From: a virus
Reading direction: 5' to 3' (one strand)
DNA: 64,000 nucleotides
IMG/VR virus record: IMGVR_UViG_3300032401_000001
Location: 1 to 64,000 of that record
Positions within the stretch are counted from its first letter, which is position 1, and each line of letters starts with the position of its first letter. The position numbers were made by a program, and so were the translations under genes. This document shows, one piece after another, positions 10,219-18,794 of the stretch. The notes beneath the pieces were generated by a model that was not told the origin of the DNA, ran no database searches, and was given only the letters and a program-made list of their open reading frames with translations.

Positions 10219-10690
10219 GGGTTCCAAGACCCACGATACCAACTCCGTAAAGAAGCCGCAATGGGCAGGCGAAGTTCATCTCGACAAGCCCGCCGGCGTT
10301 GCCGAAGTTGCACGGCTCCTCGAAGCGCGTACGTATCCGGTGTTGGTCGAATTCTGTGCTCGCGGTACGCGCTTTACGGTGTGCCTCTTCGACGAGACGC
10401 TGGCCTGTGAGGTCGGACACCCCGACTGTCCAGATGGTTACACGTTCGTCGGGCTGTGGACGATGGGCACCAGCTGGGGCGGCTTCTATGCGTTCGATCT
10501 CAGCGGCTACATCACGCCAAGCTACCTCATGGAGAAGCTGCACATGCACAACCCCACGGACGCGGCTAACCTGGCCGCGTTCCTCATGGCTCTCGGACAC
10601 GGTGATGGCGCCGTGGCCTACCTCACCGACCACGTGAAGCTTTACCCAGGGCGCGATTATCTCGATGATCGCACCCCCGAGGAGAAGTGA
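10217..10690 (+). CDS. Hypothetical protein upstream of the MoxR ATPase
   Basis: A 157-aa protein of unknown function with many Gly and aromatic residues in the middle. GGAGGA (10205-10210) six bases before ATG 10217 supports the start. Its start codon shares bases with the divergent terminase start codon in CCATGG. The stop codon (10688-10690) is two bases before the MoxR gene's ATG, so the two are probably translated together. No domain was recognised. Confidence 0.8.
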   Translation: MGSKTHDTNSVKKPQWAGEVHLDKPAGVAEVARLLEARTYPVLVEFCARGTRFTVCLFDETLACEVGHPDCPDGYTFVGLWTMGTSWGGFYAFDLSGYITPSYLMEKLHMHNPTDAANLAAFLMALGHGDGAVAYLTDHVKLYPGRDYLDDRTPEEK

Positions 10691-10692
10691 CG

Positions 10693-12138
10693 ATGGCCAA
10701 GAAGTCCGACGAAAACGCCGAGGAGACGTTCTACCGCAAGCTCGGCATCCCTCTCTTTGGTCTGCAGGCGGCCATGGCCGCCATCGACGCCAACCGCGAC
10801 ACTGGCAACGTCATCTGCCTGGTGGGCGAGAGTGGCATCGGCAAGAGCCACATCGTCCGGCAGGTGTTCGCACGGCGCCGGCCGCGCAAGCCGTTCACCT
10901 GGAAGAACAAGGAGTGGACGACTTCGGTGCCGTTGCTGGCGTTCTACCTCCAGCATCTCCAGCCGGAGGACATCGCCGTGCCGTATCCGTCGCAAGCCAA
11001 GCAGAGCGACCTGCTGCAGCGCGCGACCCAGATGCAGCAGCTCGCGTTGTTCGTGCGTACGCAGGGCGATCACGACGAGTTCAAGGAAATCGCTCGGAGT
11101 CTCGAGTCACAGGTGCTCGAGACGGCGCGGACGATCGCACACCTCGACGAGCGTACGCGGCGCAACGGCACCATGGAGTTCCTCATCAACCGCGAGTTGT
11201 TCGACCTGCCGCCGGAGTGCGGACTCTTCTTCGACGAGTACAACCGCGGCGAGAAGGGCACGGTGAAGACGTTCTTCACGCTGATGGAGGACGGGCAGGT
11301 TCACGGCGTCGAGGTCATCAAGGCGGGCACGCAGATCATCGCGGCGATGAACCCCTCCGACGGCGCCTACTCGGTCAACGAGGCCGAGAAGGACCCCGCC
11401 ATCAAGCGCCGGCTGTGCTTCGTCGCAGTCACCTGCAACGTCGCGGGGTGGCTGTCCTACGCCCGGGGCAAGTTCCACTCGCACGTTGTCGACTACATCC
11501 AGGACAACAACGTCGCGCTCTACGATCCGAAGCTGCGCCTGGCGGGGAAGGTCTATCCGTCGCCCGCCACCTGGGAAAAGGTCAGCAAGCTGCTGAGCGC
11601 TGCGGAGGAGTCCGGCATCCTCGAAAACAGCGGCAGTGGTAGCAGTGGCAGTGGCATCAGCGACGCGCTGCAAGCCTGCATCTGCGGGCACGTCGGCGAG
11701 GTCACGGGTTCGCAGTTCTGCGAGTACATGAAGAACCGTGCCGTAGTCATCGCCACTGCCGACGTGCTCGGCAAGTACAGCGAGAAGAGCACCGTGCGCA
11801 AGAAGGTGCTGAAGCTGGTCGAGGACGCGCGGCACGACGTTCTCGGCGAGCTGTGCTCCAACGTGGCCACGATGCTGCTCGGCACCAAGCCTGGGCCGAA
11901 GGACGTGGCCCCGAAGCTGGCGCTGTTCCTCGGTGACCTGCCGTCGGACCTCGCGGTCTCGTTCATCGCCAGCAAGCTGCGTGCGGCGCAGGAGGGCATC
12001 AGCGACGTCTCGTCCTACCTGTCGGAACTCAGCAAGGAGCTGGCGAAGCAGCAGAGCTACCAGCGCCATATCCGCGGTATCACTGACGCGCTCCAGCAGG
12101 CCCAGAAGGAAGGCGGCGGGCCGGACCCGCTGGCATAG
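10693..12138 (+). CDS. MoxR-type AAA+ ATPase
   Basis: A chaperone-like ATPase of 481 aa. Walker A is GESGIGKS (residues 45-52), Walker B is LFFDE with D181-E182, and a sensor-like IIAAMNPS follows. MoxR-family ATPases work with a VWA-domain partner to assemble or activate protein or metal complexes. The matching VWA protein (14180-15508) lies 2 kb downstream on the same strand, past two minus-strand genes. ATG 10693 is preferred over GTG 10687 because GAGGAG (10679-10684) is correctly spaced from it. A short Ser/Gly linker lies near residue 315. Its target in the phage cycle is unknown. Confidence 0.87.
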   Translation: MAKKSDENAEETFYRKLGIPLFGLQAAMAAIDANRDTGNVICLVGESGIGKSHIVRQVFARRRPRKPFTWKNKEWTTSVPLLAFYLQHLQPEDIAVPYPSQAKQSDLLQRATQMQQLALFVRTQGDHDEFKEIARSLESQVLETARTIAHLDERTRRNGTMEFLINRELFDLPPECGLFFDEYNRGEKGTVKTFFTLMEDGQVHGVEVIKAGTQIIAAMNPSDGAYSVNEAEKDPAIKRRLCFVAVTCNVAGWLSYARGKFHSHVVDYIQDNNVALYDPKLRLAGKVYPSPATWEKVSKLLSAAEESGILENSGSGSSGSGISDALQACICGHVGEVTGSQFCEYMKNRAVVIATADVLGKYSEKSTVRKKVLKLVEDARHDVLGELCSNVATMLLGTKPGPKDVAPKLALFLGDLPSDLAVSFIASKLRAAQEGISDVSSYLSELSKELAKQQSYQRHIRGITDALQQAQKEGGGPDPLA

Positions 12139-12140
12139 CC

Positions 12141-12326
12141 ATGGACATCCGTGTTGAGAACCTTGCCCCGGATACCGACGTGATCTTGCTGCACGTCGGC
12201 GACGAGTGGAAGGTCTACATCGAACGTGACGAGTTTAGCACCGTTCACGTCTGCGTCGAAGACCTGAAAGACGGCAGCGAAACCCGTCTCGTCTTGGGGC
12301 AGGCAGGCGAAACGCAGAAGCTCTAG
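12141..12326 (+). CDS. Small acidic hypothetical protein
   Basis: A 61-aa acidic protein two bases after the MoxR gene's stop, so probably coupled to it. No clear Shine-Dalgarno site. Its stop TAG interleaves with the stop of the opposite-strand gene in CTAG at 12323-12326. Function unknown. Confidence 0.6.
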   Translation: MDIRVENLAPDTDVILLHVGDEWKVYIERDEFSTVHVCVEDLKDGSETRLVLGQAGETQKL

Positions 12327-13096
12327 CGCAGCTTCGCCAGGTCGGCGCGGTAGCGCTTCAACATCTCCTCGACGTGCAGCTCGACGCTTGCGAGACGTCC
12401 TAGCTGCACGTCGAGGGCGGTCTCACCGAGGCTGCGCTCCTCGAGCGCTTGCCTCTTCAGCGTCTTCCAGGCGGCGTCCACCTCGGCGACCGTGAGCCCA
12501 CTGCCATTCTTGTTGAACCGGTCGAGCTCACGCTGGGCGAAGTGGAGCAGGTCCGGCGCCCGCACGTAGCCGGCGCGGTGAAGCACGGTGGCGGCGTACA
12601 ACACCGGCTCGCGATCGAACTCGGGTTCTTCGTCACCGAGGTCGCGGTAGATCATCTCGGCTTCGAAGACGCCCCAGGCCATCTGCGCTGGCGTGGCTTC
12701 CTGCAACGCTTCTGGCAGGCTGACGAGCCCGTTGAAAGCCAGGACGGTGTTCTCGAAGGCGTGGACCTCCCACCAGAAGGCCGGCACGATTCCGAGGGTG
12801 ATCCCCGCCAGGATCTTGTCTCGGTTGACCACTGGCAGATCGACGCCGAGACGGTCCAGCGTCAGCCAGAGCGTCTCGGGTTCCCAGGCCCGGAAGCCTT
12901 CACCGCAGAGCAGCTCGAATGCTTGGAGGCAACCGCTGGCTGATGCGCCGGCATCCGCCAGCAGTTGCGCCGCATCGCGCCGCTGGACGCTCGCCGCCGC
13001 CGCGGTAGGTTTCGCCGCCGCGGTCTTCGCTGAGCGGCGCGGCGTCTGGGCCACCGCCAGCAGCTGGGCTTCAACCTGCGCGAGGCTCAGTGCCAC
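12323..13096 (-). CDS. Hypothetical protein, possibly virion-associated
   Basis: A 257-aa protein starting at GTG 13096 (AGGTG seven bases upstream). The first 50 residues are Ala-rich and basic; the rest is mostly helical in appearance with a Trp-rich stretch (FWWEVHAFENTV). It follows the 13098-14114 gene by one base, so the two form a two-gene minus-strand operon between plus-strand genes. No family recognised; a head or virion role is inferred only from its strand and its partner. Confidence 0.75.
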   Translation of the reverse strand: MALSLAQVEAQLLAVAQTPRRSAKTAAAKPTAAAASVQRRDAAQLLADAGASASGCLQAFELLCGEGFRAWEPETLWLTLDRLGVDLPVVNRDKILAGITLGIVPAFWWEVHAFENTVLAFNGLVSLPEALQEATPAQMAWGVFEAEMIYRDLGDEEPEFDREPVLYAATVLHRAGYVRAPDLLHFAQRELDRFNKNGSGLTVAEVDAAWKTLKRQALEERSLGETALDVQLGRLASVELHVEEMLKRYRADLAKLR

Positions 13097-13097
13097 G

Positions 13098-14114
13098 TCA
13101 CGGCACCTGGTGCTTGAGGATCAGCTTCAGGTCCAGCGGCAGGGTGTGGAGCACCTGGCCGAGCTTGGTGTGATCGATGCGTCCGCTGCCGTCAGTGATG
13201 TCGCGCAGCAGATCCTTGCCGACCACGTCTTCCCAGAACGTCGAGGGCAGCGCCGCCAGCTTGCTGAGCGTGACTTCGCGGCCTGCCAGATCGACCATCG
13301 GCTCGGCGAGCTTCGTGGTGTTGAAGATCGTCTGCACCGCGTCGGGGAGCTTGCGGTCGTAGAGGCGATCGAGGCCGGCTTCTTTGTCGAGGCGGGCGAG
13401 GGCGTCGGCCGCGGCGACCAGCTGGTCACGGTCTTGGATGAACTCACCCTTGCCGCGGAAGGCGCTCGCCAGCTTGACGTAAGCCTGCTGGAACAGCGGT
13501 TCCTTGGTGGCCATGCGCCGCGCTTCGATGAGGTCGGCCGCGACCTTGGTGGTGCAGACCGTCATGCCGGCCATGCGGTGCGTCATCGGTTCGAGCCCGA
13601 CGTTCAGGTCTCGCGCGACCTTCACCAAGTTGGTGAAGCCTTCGGCGCGGTCCTCCATAGACAGCCGGTCGTACTGCTGGATCAGCAGCTTCTCGGCGAC
13701 CTTGACGTCCGCGGCAGTCTTGACGCGCAGCCGGTGGTGTTGTGGCAGCAGGTAGACGGCCGTCGTCTCAGCGGCCGCCGTCTTCACCTGCTCGGCAGCC
13801 TGCGCTTCCTGGCGCGCCTGGACCACGACTCCGCGCACGTTGTAGATGTCCTGGGCGCGCTCGAGTTCCGCATCGACCTCCGCCGGCACCGCCGCCGTCT
13901 TCTCCCGGTACAGCGACGAGAGGACGGTGTTCTCCGCCGAGTCGATGGGGAACAGCCGGCGCGCCGGCCAGGCGAAGGCCGTGTCGGGCAGGTCAGCCGC
14001 GTGGGCTGGGTCCAGCTCCGCGCTCTTGACGAAGGCGGCGGCCGTGGGCCGGGCCTGCAGTAGATGGTACAGCGTACCGTAGGCCGGGTCGTGGTACTGG
14101 TCGCGGATGTCCAT
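13098..14114 (-). CDS. Hypothetical protein, possibly head-associated
   Basis: A 338-aa Ala-rich, largely helical protein. Near residues 50-58 it has FAWPARRLFPID, which resembles a short motif of the type F-A-x-P-x-x-R-x-(F/Y)-P-I seen in several phage head-associated proteins (a weak match from memory). ATG 14114 is preferred to ATG 14120 because AGGAG then lies seven bases upstream. It is the first gene of a two-gene minus operon and diverges from the VWA gene at 14180. Confidence 0.75.
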   Translation of the reverse strand: MDIRDQYHDPAYGTLYHLLQARPTAAAFVKSAELDPAHAADLPDTAFAWPARRLFPIDSAENTVLSSLYREKTAAVPAEVDAELERAQDIYNVRGVVVQARQEAQAAEQVKTAAAETTAVYLLPQHHRLRVKTAADVKVAEKLLIQQYDRLSMEDRAEGFTNLVKVARDLNVGLEPMTHRMAGMTVCTTKVAADLIEARRMATKEPLFQQAYVKLASAFRGKGEFIQDRDQLVAAADALARLDKEAGLDRLYDRKLPDAVQTIFNTTKLAEPMVDLAGREVTLSKLAALPSTFWEDVVGKDLLRDITDGSGRIDHTKLGQVLHTLPLDLKLILKHQVP

Positions 14115-14179
14115 GGCCATCTCCTGCGGCTATTCTCCGGTAAATTCACGATGGGTGCAAGAGGGAACCAAGGCAACCG

Positions 14180-15508
14180 ATGAATACGACACTGGAACAG
14201 GCTTTCACCTACCTCCTGTCGAGCCAGGTGCGCGACTACTGCGCGCGGGTCGTGAGTGCGTTGCATCGCATCGCCGTGCCTGGACTGGGCACACTGGGCG
14301 TCGGCATCAGCCGTGAAGGGCGGCCCTGCCTCTACTACGACCCCGACTACATCAAGAAGATCTCGCTGGCCAAGTTGCGCCTCATTTGCCGGCACGAGCT
14401 CATCCACCTCATCTGTGACCACCTGACGCGCTACCTCAACCTGTTGAGCACCGTCACCAGCGACACGGAGAAGCGGCGCTTCCATGCGGTGATGAACATC
14501 GCCGCGGATTGTGCGGATAACGAGCTCATCCGCAGCGAGAAGGAGTTCGACAAGTCGACGGAAGCGAAGTGCTTCTATGGTACGCCGGGGTCGAAGGAAC
14601 CCGAGGACAGTCCCTTCCTCACCCCGGACCAGTTCAACCTGCCGCGCAACCAACCCTACGAGGTCTACCAGATCGCCCTGCTCAAGCGGGTGAGGGTCGT
14701 GCACGTCACCGGGGGCCTGGGTGTCGAAGGTCTCGAGCAGGCATTCAAGGATGCCGCGGGGGGATCCCACGATCGCTGGACCAGCGAACTCGATGGAGCT
14801 ACCTCAGAGGAGCTGCAGGGCCTCGCCGATCGGATGCAGCAAGAAGCGAAGAACGTGGTCGAGAAGGCGCTCGAGGAGCACAACCGCGACGCCAAGAACC
14901 GGGGCACGATTCCGTCGGGCATCGACGAGCTGCTGAAGAAGTACCTGGCTCGGCCGACCATTCCCTGGCCCTCCTTGCTGCGCACGTTGGTCATGCGCAC
15001 CCGGCAAACCAAGCTGGCGCGGGGCATGGCCCGTCCCAACCGCCGTATGTTCGGCATCCCGCACGTGCTGCCCTTCCCCGGCCGTGCCCGTGATCGCCGC
15101 TTCTCGATCTACTTCGCGCTGGACACCTCGGGTTCGATGGGCACCGCAGAGCTGGAACGGGGCATCGCTGAGCTCGTTAACATCGTTCGGATGGAGAGCG
15201 ACGTGGCGCTCAACGTCATCTACTGCGACGCCGATCTGCAGACGGTCTACGACGTGAAGTCCGAGTCGGACATCGATCTCACCATCAAGGGGCGCGGCGG
15301 TACTGACTTCAATCCTGTCTTTGAACACGTGCAGCGTCACCTGCAGGGCGACAAGGGCTGCGACGTCCTGGTCTACTGCACGGATGGCTACGCCCCGGCG
15401 CCGGAGCCGGAGAACCGGATCCCGATCCCGGTGATCTGGCTGTACACCCCGAACCACTCGGTGCCGTGCCCGGATTACGGCATCCATCTCGTCATGGAGG
15501 ACGTCTGA
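14180..15508 (+). CDS. DUF2201-like protein: HExxH metallopeptidase-like domain plus VWA domain
   Basis: A 442-aa protein with a putative zinc metallopeptidase motif HELIH (H72-E73, H76) in the N-terminal domain and a C-terminal VWA-like domain whose metal site begins DTSGSM at D315. These two parts in this order are typical of the DUF2201 family, which often lies next to a MoxR AAA+ gene. Here the likely partner is the ATPase at 10693-12138. Role inferred: a client-binding adaptor of the MoxR machine. The stop codon TGA shares its last base with the next gene's ATG at 15508. Confidence 0.87.
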   Translation: MNTTLEQAFTYLLSSQVRDYCARVVSALHRIAVPGLGTLGVGISREGRPCLYYDPDYIKKISLAKLRLICRHELIHLICDHLTRYLNLLSTVTSDTEKRRFHAVMNIAADCADNELIRSEKEFDKSTEAKCFYGTPGSKEPEDSPFLTPDQFNLPRNQPYEVYQIALLKRVRVVHVTGGLGVEGLEQAFKDAAGGSHDRWTSELDGATSEELQGLADRMQQEAKNVVEKALEEHNRDAKNRGTIPSGIDELLKKYLARPTIPWPSLLRTLVMRTRQTKLARGMARPNRRMFGIPHVLPFPGRARDRRFSIYFALDTSGSMGTAELERGIAELVNIVRMESDVALNVIYCDADLQTVYDVKSESDIDLTIKGRGGTDFNPVFEHVQRHLQGDKGCDVLVYCTDGYAPAPEPENRIPIPVIWLYTPNHSVPCPDYGIHLVMEDV

Positions 15509-16185
15509 TGGAGACGATCTTCAAGCTCCGCGTCTTGAAGTCTCTGGTCAAGAAGTTCCCCTTCGACATCGTGTACTTCTTCAGTGAAGCCCAGCGCACC
15601 ATCATGCCGAAGATCTTCCCCTGGTCGCTGTGCGTCATCGTCACCGACGAGCTGTGGGAGAAGGTGAAGAACCTGCAGGTCCAGTGTCACGAGCTGCGCC
15701 CTCACGCGAGTCCGCGGCAGCCGACGGTGCAGGGACGCATCATCGAAGCCCTGGTGCCGCGCACCGCGGCGGTCTTCATGCTCATCCCGGTGTTGCCGCT
15801 CACTCGGCGCGGGCTCCACAAGCCGCGCCTGGAGGGTCAGGAACGACAACGGTTGGCGCCTTACCTCATGGCCCCGCAGCACGCCGATCTGCGCCTGCAG
15901 AACACCGGCAACGCGCAAGAAGAGATCAGCGCGCCGAAGCTGCAGTTCGAAGGTTTCCTCGACGACCAGACGGTGCTCTACACGCCGCGGGGACCAGTGC
16001 GTCCGGTCTGTCTGCTGTGCCCGCGGCACATGTTCCACCTGCAGAACCTCTGTCACCTCGGTGGCAAGCACTGCTACGACGAGCTGGCGCTGTGGCAACC
16101 GGCGCCGCCCACGGAGACCAAGGATGTCGAGCTACAAGAGGACCATCCTCACGACGCTGGAGCTACCTCCAGCCCTACGCCCTGA
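15508..16185 (+). CDS. Hypothetical protein between VWA and reverse transcriptase genes
   Basis: A 225-aa protein. GGAGG about eight bases before ATG 15508 and the TGATG overlap with the VWA gene support the start. Residues near 167-195 include CLLCPRHMF and later His/Cys residues, possibly a metal site. The last 30 residues are Pro/Glu/Asp-rich and overlap the start of the reverse transcriptase gene by 62 bp. No family recognised. A retron non-coding RNA, if present, would have to lie inside this coding sequence, which would be unusual. Confidence 0.75.
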   Translation: METIFKLRVLKSLVKKFPFDIVYFFSEAQRTIMPKIFPWSLCVIVTDELWEKVKNLQVQCHELRPHASPRQPTVQGRIIEALVPRTAAVFMLIPVLPLTRRGLHKPRLEGQERQRLAPYLMAPQHADLRLQNTGNAQEEISAPKLQFEGFLDDQTVLYTPRGPVRPVCLLCPRHMFHLQNLCHLGGKHCYDELALWQPAPPTETKDVELQEDHPHDAGATSSPTP

Positions 16186-17257
16186 AGTTCCCTACGTCAT
16201 CGATGACTACGCCCTCGCCCTCTACCTCGGGGTGCGCTGCAAGACGCTGTGGTACTGCGTCGATCAGAAGGCGCACCTCTACAAGCGGTTCACCATTCCC
16301 AAGTCCGACGGGCGCGTCCGCGTCATCTACAATCCGAAGGACCGCCTGAAGCACCTGCAGCGGCGCGTCGACCTGCGCATCTTGCGCACCCTGCCTGTGC
16401 TCGACTGTGTCGGGGCCTACGTCGAAGGCCGCTCGTGCCGCGACAGCGCGGCGCGGCACGCTGGGCACCAGGTCCGCATCGCCATGGACCTGAAGGACTT
16501 CTTCCCGTCGCACACGCGCGCGCAGATCCGCCACTTCTTCAAGCAGACGGTCGGCTACTCGCACTTCGTCAGTGGGTTGCTGGCCGACCTGTGCACGGTC
16601 CAGGAGCGCCGCGCTCCGTTCCGGGGAAAGCCGCCCCGGCACGAAGCCGAAGAGGTGAAGTACCGCCACTTCGTGCCACAGGGCTCACCGGCTTCGCCGA
16701 TGCTGTGCAACTTGGTAGCCCAGGAGCGTCTTGACCGACCCGTATTGGCGGCCCTGGCCGGCACCGGGTGGGTCTACACCCGGTACTCCGACGACCTGTC
16801 GATCTCACATCCGGAACCGCGTAGTCGGCAGCAAGTCGACGAACTCATCGAAACCCTGCGGCGGCTGATTCTCCAGGCCGGCTACCGCACCAACCCGAAG
16901 AAGCTGAAGATCCAGCGATGCTGGCGTCGTCAGCAGATGCTCGGCATGGTCGTGAACGAACACCCCAACATCCCGGCGGACGTCTACCGGCGCTACCGCG
17001 CCATCATCCACAACTGCTTGCTGCGCGGCTTCGAGGAGAACGCCGTGCGGTACGGCTTCGATCCCGTCGAAGCGTTCGCCGACCACCTGCGCGGCAAAGT
17101 CGCCTACTTCATGCAGGTGAACCCGGCGCGCGCGGTGCACCTCAAGACCGAGCTGGAGCAGGCGATGGCGCAGCACGCGGCAGCGGTAGCAGCAGCCGCG
17201 GCTGCGGGCATCGCGGAGGGTGCCCGGGAGGACATCGATGACGGCGCCGCTTTCTGA
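16124..17257 (+). CDS. Retron-like reverse transcriptase
   Basis: A 377-aa RNA-directed DNA polymerase. Motifs in order: finger region FTIPKSDGRVRVIYNP (56-71), an SAARH stretch (108-112) at the place of the retron NAxxH, motif A MDLKDFF with D122, motif B PQGSPASP (185-192), the catalytic YSDD (221-224), then LGMVVNEHPNIP (273-284), close to the retron VTGLVVN region. Motif B rules out a diversity-generating-retroelement RT, and there is no maturase or integrase domain. The C-terminus ends in an Ala-run. ATG 16124 has GGAG seven bases upstream. It is embedded in a four-gene operon, overlapping genes on both sides. Product and template are unknown; no msr-msd RNA was identified. Confidence 0.88.
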   Translation: MSSYKRTILTTLELPPALRPEVPYVIDDYALALYLGVRCKTLWYCVDQKAHLYKRFTIPKSDGRVRVIYNPKDRLKHLQRRVDLRILRTLPVLDCVGAYVEGRSCRDSAARHAGHQVRIAMDLKDFFPSHTRAQIRHFFKQTVGYSHFVSGLLADLCTVQERRAPFRGKPPRHEAEEVKYRHFVPQGSPASPMLCNLVAQERLDRPVLAALAGTGWVYTRYSDDLSISHPEPRSRQQVDELIETLRRLILQAGYRTNPKKLKIQRCWRRQQMLGMVVNEHPNIPADVYRRYRAIIHNCLLRGFEENAVRYGFDPVEAFADHLRGKVAYFMQVNPARAVHLKTELEQAMAQHAAAVAAAAAAGIAEGAREDIDDGAAF

Positions 17258-18794
17258 GGAGAAGGCGGAGCTGATTCACTACCCCCGCGTCTTTACCACC
17301 TGCCAGCACGGCTTGCTCTTCGTGGACCGGGTCACTGGTCTTACCGGAGAAGACGTCGTGACCCTGATGCTGTCCGACGAGCTGCGGCAGCGGATGGGAC
17401 CGGCGTTCCTGGCGGTGCGACTGCGACATAGCCAGCCGCGCTACGCCGACGCGTCAGGGCCAGTAAAAGCCCCGACGCAGTACGCGGTGCTCTTCACGAC
17501 GAATGCCGCGCACCACCGGAGGGCTGAGTCGCCCGCCGGGAAGGGTGACTTCGTTTACTTCCGCATCGGCGACGCCGTGGTGAGTGCTCCGGTCGGTATC
17601 TTGCAGGACACCTGTTGGATGCTCAACAAAGCTCTGGGCTGTGACGGGTGTTCGTTACGGGGCGCCGAGTGTCTGTGGACGAACCTACCGGAGCAAGTGC
17701 AGGTGATCCGTCGGGCACCTCTGTCGAATGAATTGCTGCCAGTTCTGCGTAACGACAACATGGTCTGGACCGGGGCGTTGCGAGATTCGCAATCGACATA
17801 CCGCCAGCAACTCGCGCTGCACACTAACCCCGACGTCGACGATCTGAAATCTTGGAAATCGACCGTCGGGGGCTTCCTCTACATCCCCGAAGGCCTGACG
17901 CACGAAGACCCGCTCTACCCAGGGAATGGTCGACGACGCCATGCCTTTGATCAACCGGGCAGCCACTACTTCAATGATCTCGAGGACGCGCGGGCGAAGC
18001 TCAGCGAACGCAGCCGCGCGTCAGCCAAGACCCGCAACTTCATTCGTCTGCAATGCAAGCTGTGCTACTTCGGGAGCAAATGGGGACCGTGTGGTAAGTA
18101 CCGTGCGCGGAACTGCAATCACGGTAGCTGGACGGAGACGGGACTGGTCAACTACACCCTCGAGTGTGCCCGGCGTCATCTGCACGAGAGCAAAACCTCA
18201 CTGACGCTGAATCAGATTTGGGCCATCGCGCACGTCTGTGGCATCTCCTTCGCGCACAAAGACGATCGCACCGGACGAATTGCTGAGTTCGTGGTGCAGC
18301 GTGTTGGTGGCGCCTACAGCGGAGGTACGGGACCACGCGAAGAGCATCCGGCTATCTTCGTCTCGCGTACTGCGCGCGATGCACGCCGTGAGTTGCCAGC
18401 CCTGCAGTTCCTATCCCTCAACCAGCTGAAGAAGTTCCTCCCGGACGTCATCCGCCAGAAGCTTGAAGCCATACCCCCGATGGCGACGGCGGAAGACCGC
18501 CGCCGACTAGCGTTGTGGTTGCACCTCTCAGTGACTTCCCACGGCAAGAGCTACTCGTTCTACTTCGAATCGAAGCATAGCGGTGGTTTCAGCTGGGCAC
18601 AGCCCAAGGTGGGGACGGTGCAGCTACACCTAGGACACGTGACGGTGCGCCTCTGGTTGGCGAAGTTCGAACGAGACCACGACTTCAGTACCTTCCAGAA
18701 GATCCTTGATCACCACGAACGGCTGCCGTACTTCGACATCGGTGCCGCGGAGGATGCACCGCAGGGGTTGCCGTTCCACGGGAACGTACGCTAG
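17238..18794 (+). CDS. Cys-rich hypothetical protein downstream of the reverse transcriptase
   Basis: A 518-aa protein overlapping the end of the RT gene by 20 bp, with GGGAGGAC before ATG 17238. It has two Cys groups: CDGCSLRGAEC near residue 138 and CKLCYFGSKWGPC near 275, with a further Cys-Asn-His just after. These could bind zinc or an iron-sulphur cluster. Tight coupling to the RT makes it a candidate RT partner, but I recognise no enzyme motif. Its stop interleaves with the opposite-strand stop in CTAG (18791-18794). Confidence 0.78.
   Translation: MTAPLSEEKAELIHYPRVFTTCQHGLLFVDRVTGLTGEDVVTLMLSDELRQRMGPAFLAVRLRHSQPRYADASGPVKAPTQYAVLFTTNAAHHRRAESPAGKGDFVYFRIGDAVVSAPVGILQDTCWMLNKALGCDGCSLRGAECLWTNLPEQVQVIRRAPLSNELLPVLRNDNMVWTGALRDSQSTYRQQLALHTNPDVDDLKSWKSTVGGFLYIPEGLTHEDPLYPGNGRRRHAFDQPGSHYFNDLEDARAKLSERSRASAKTRNFIRLQCKLCYFGSKWGPCGKYRARNCNHGSWTETGLVNYTLECARRHLHESKTSLTLNQIWAIAHVCGISFAHKDDRTGRIAEFVVQRVGGAYSGGTGPREEHPAIFVSRTARDARRELPALQFLSLNQLKKFLPDVIRQKLEAIPPMATAEDRRRLALWLHLSVTSHGKSYSFYFESKHSGGFSWAQPKVGTVQLHLGHVTVRLWLAKFERDHDFSTFQKILDHHERLPYFDIGAAEDAPQGLPFHGNVR

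Noticed and set aside
16124-17257. Diversity-generating retroelement
   Set aside because: The RT has PQGSPASP rather than the DGR-type motif, and I found no template/variable repeat pair by eye in the neighbourhood or in the fibre gene.
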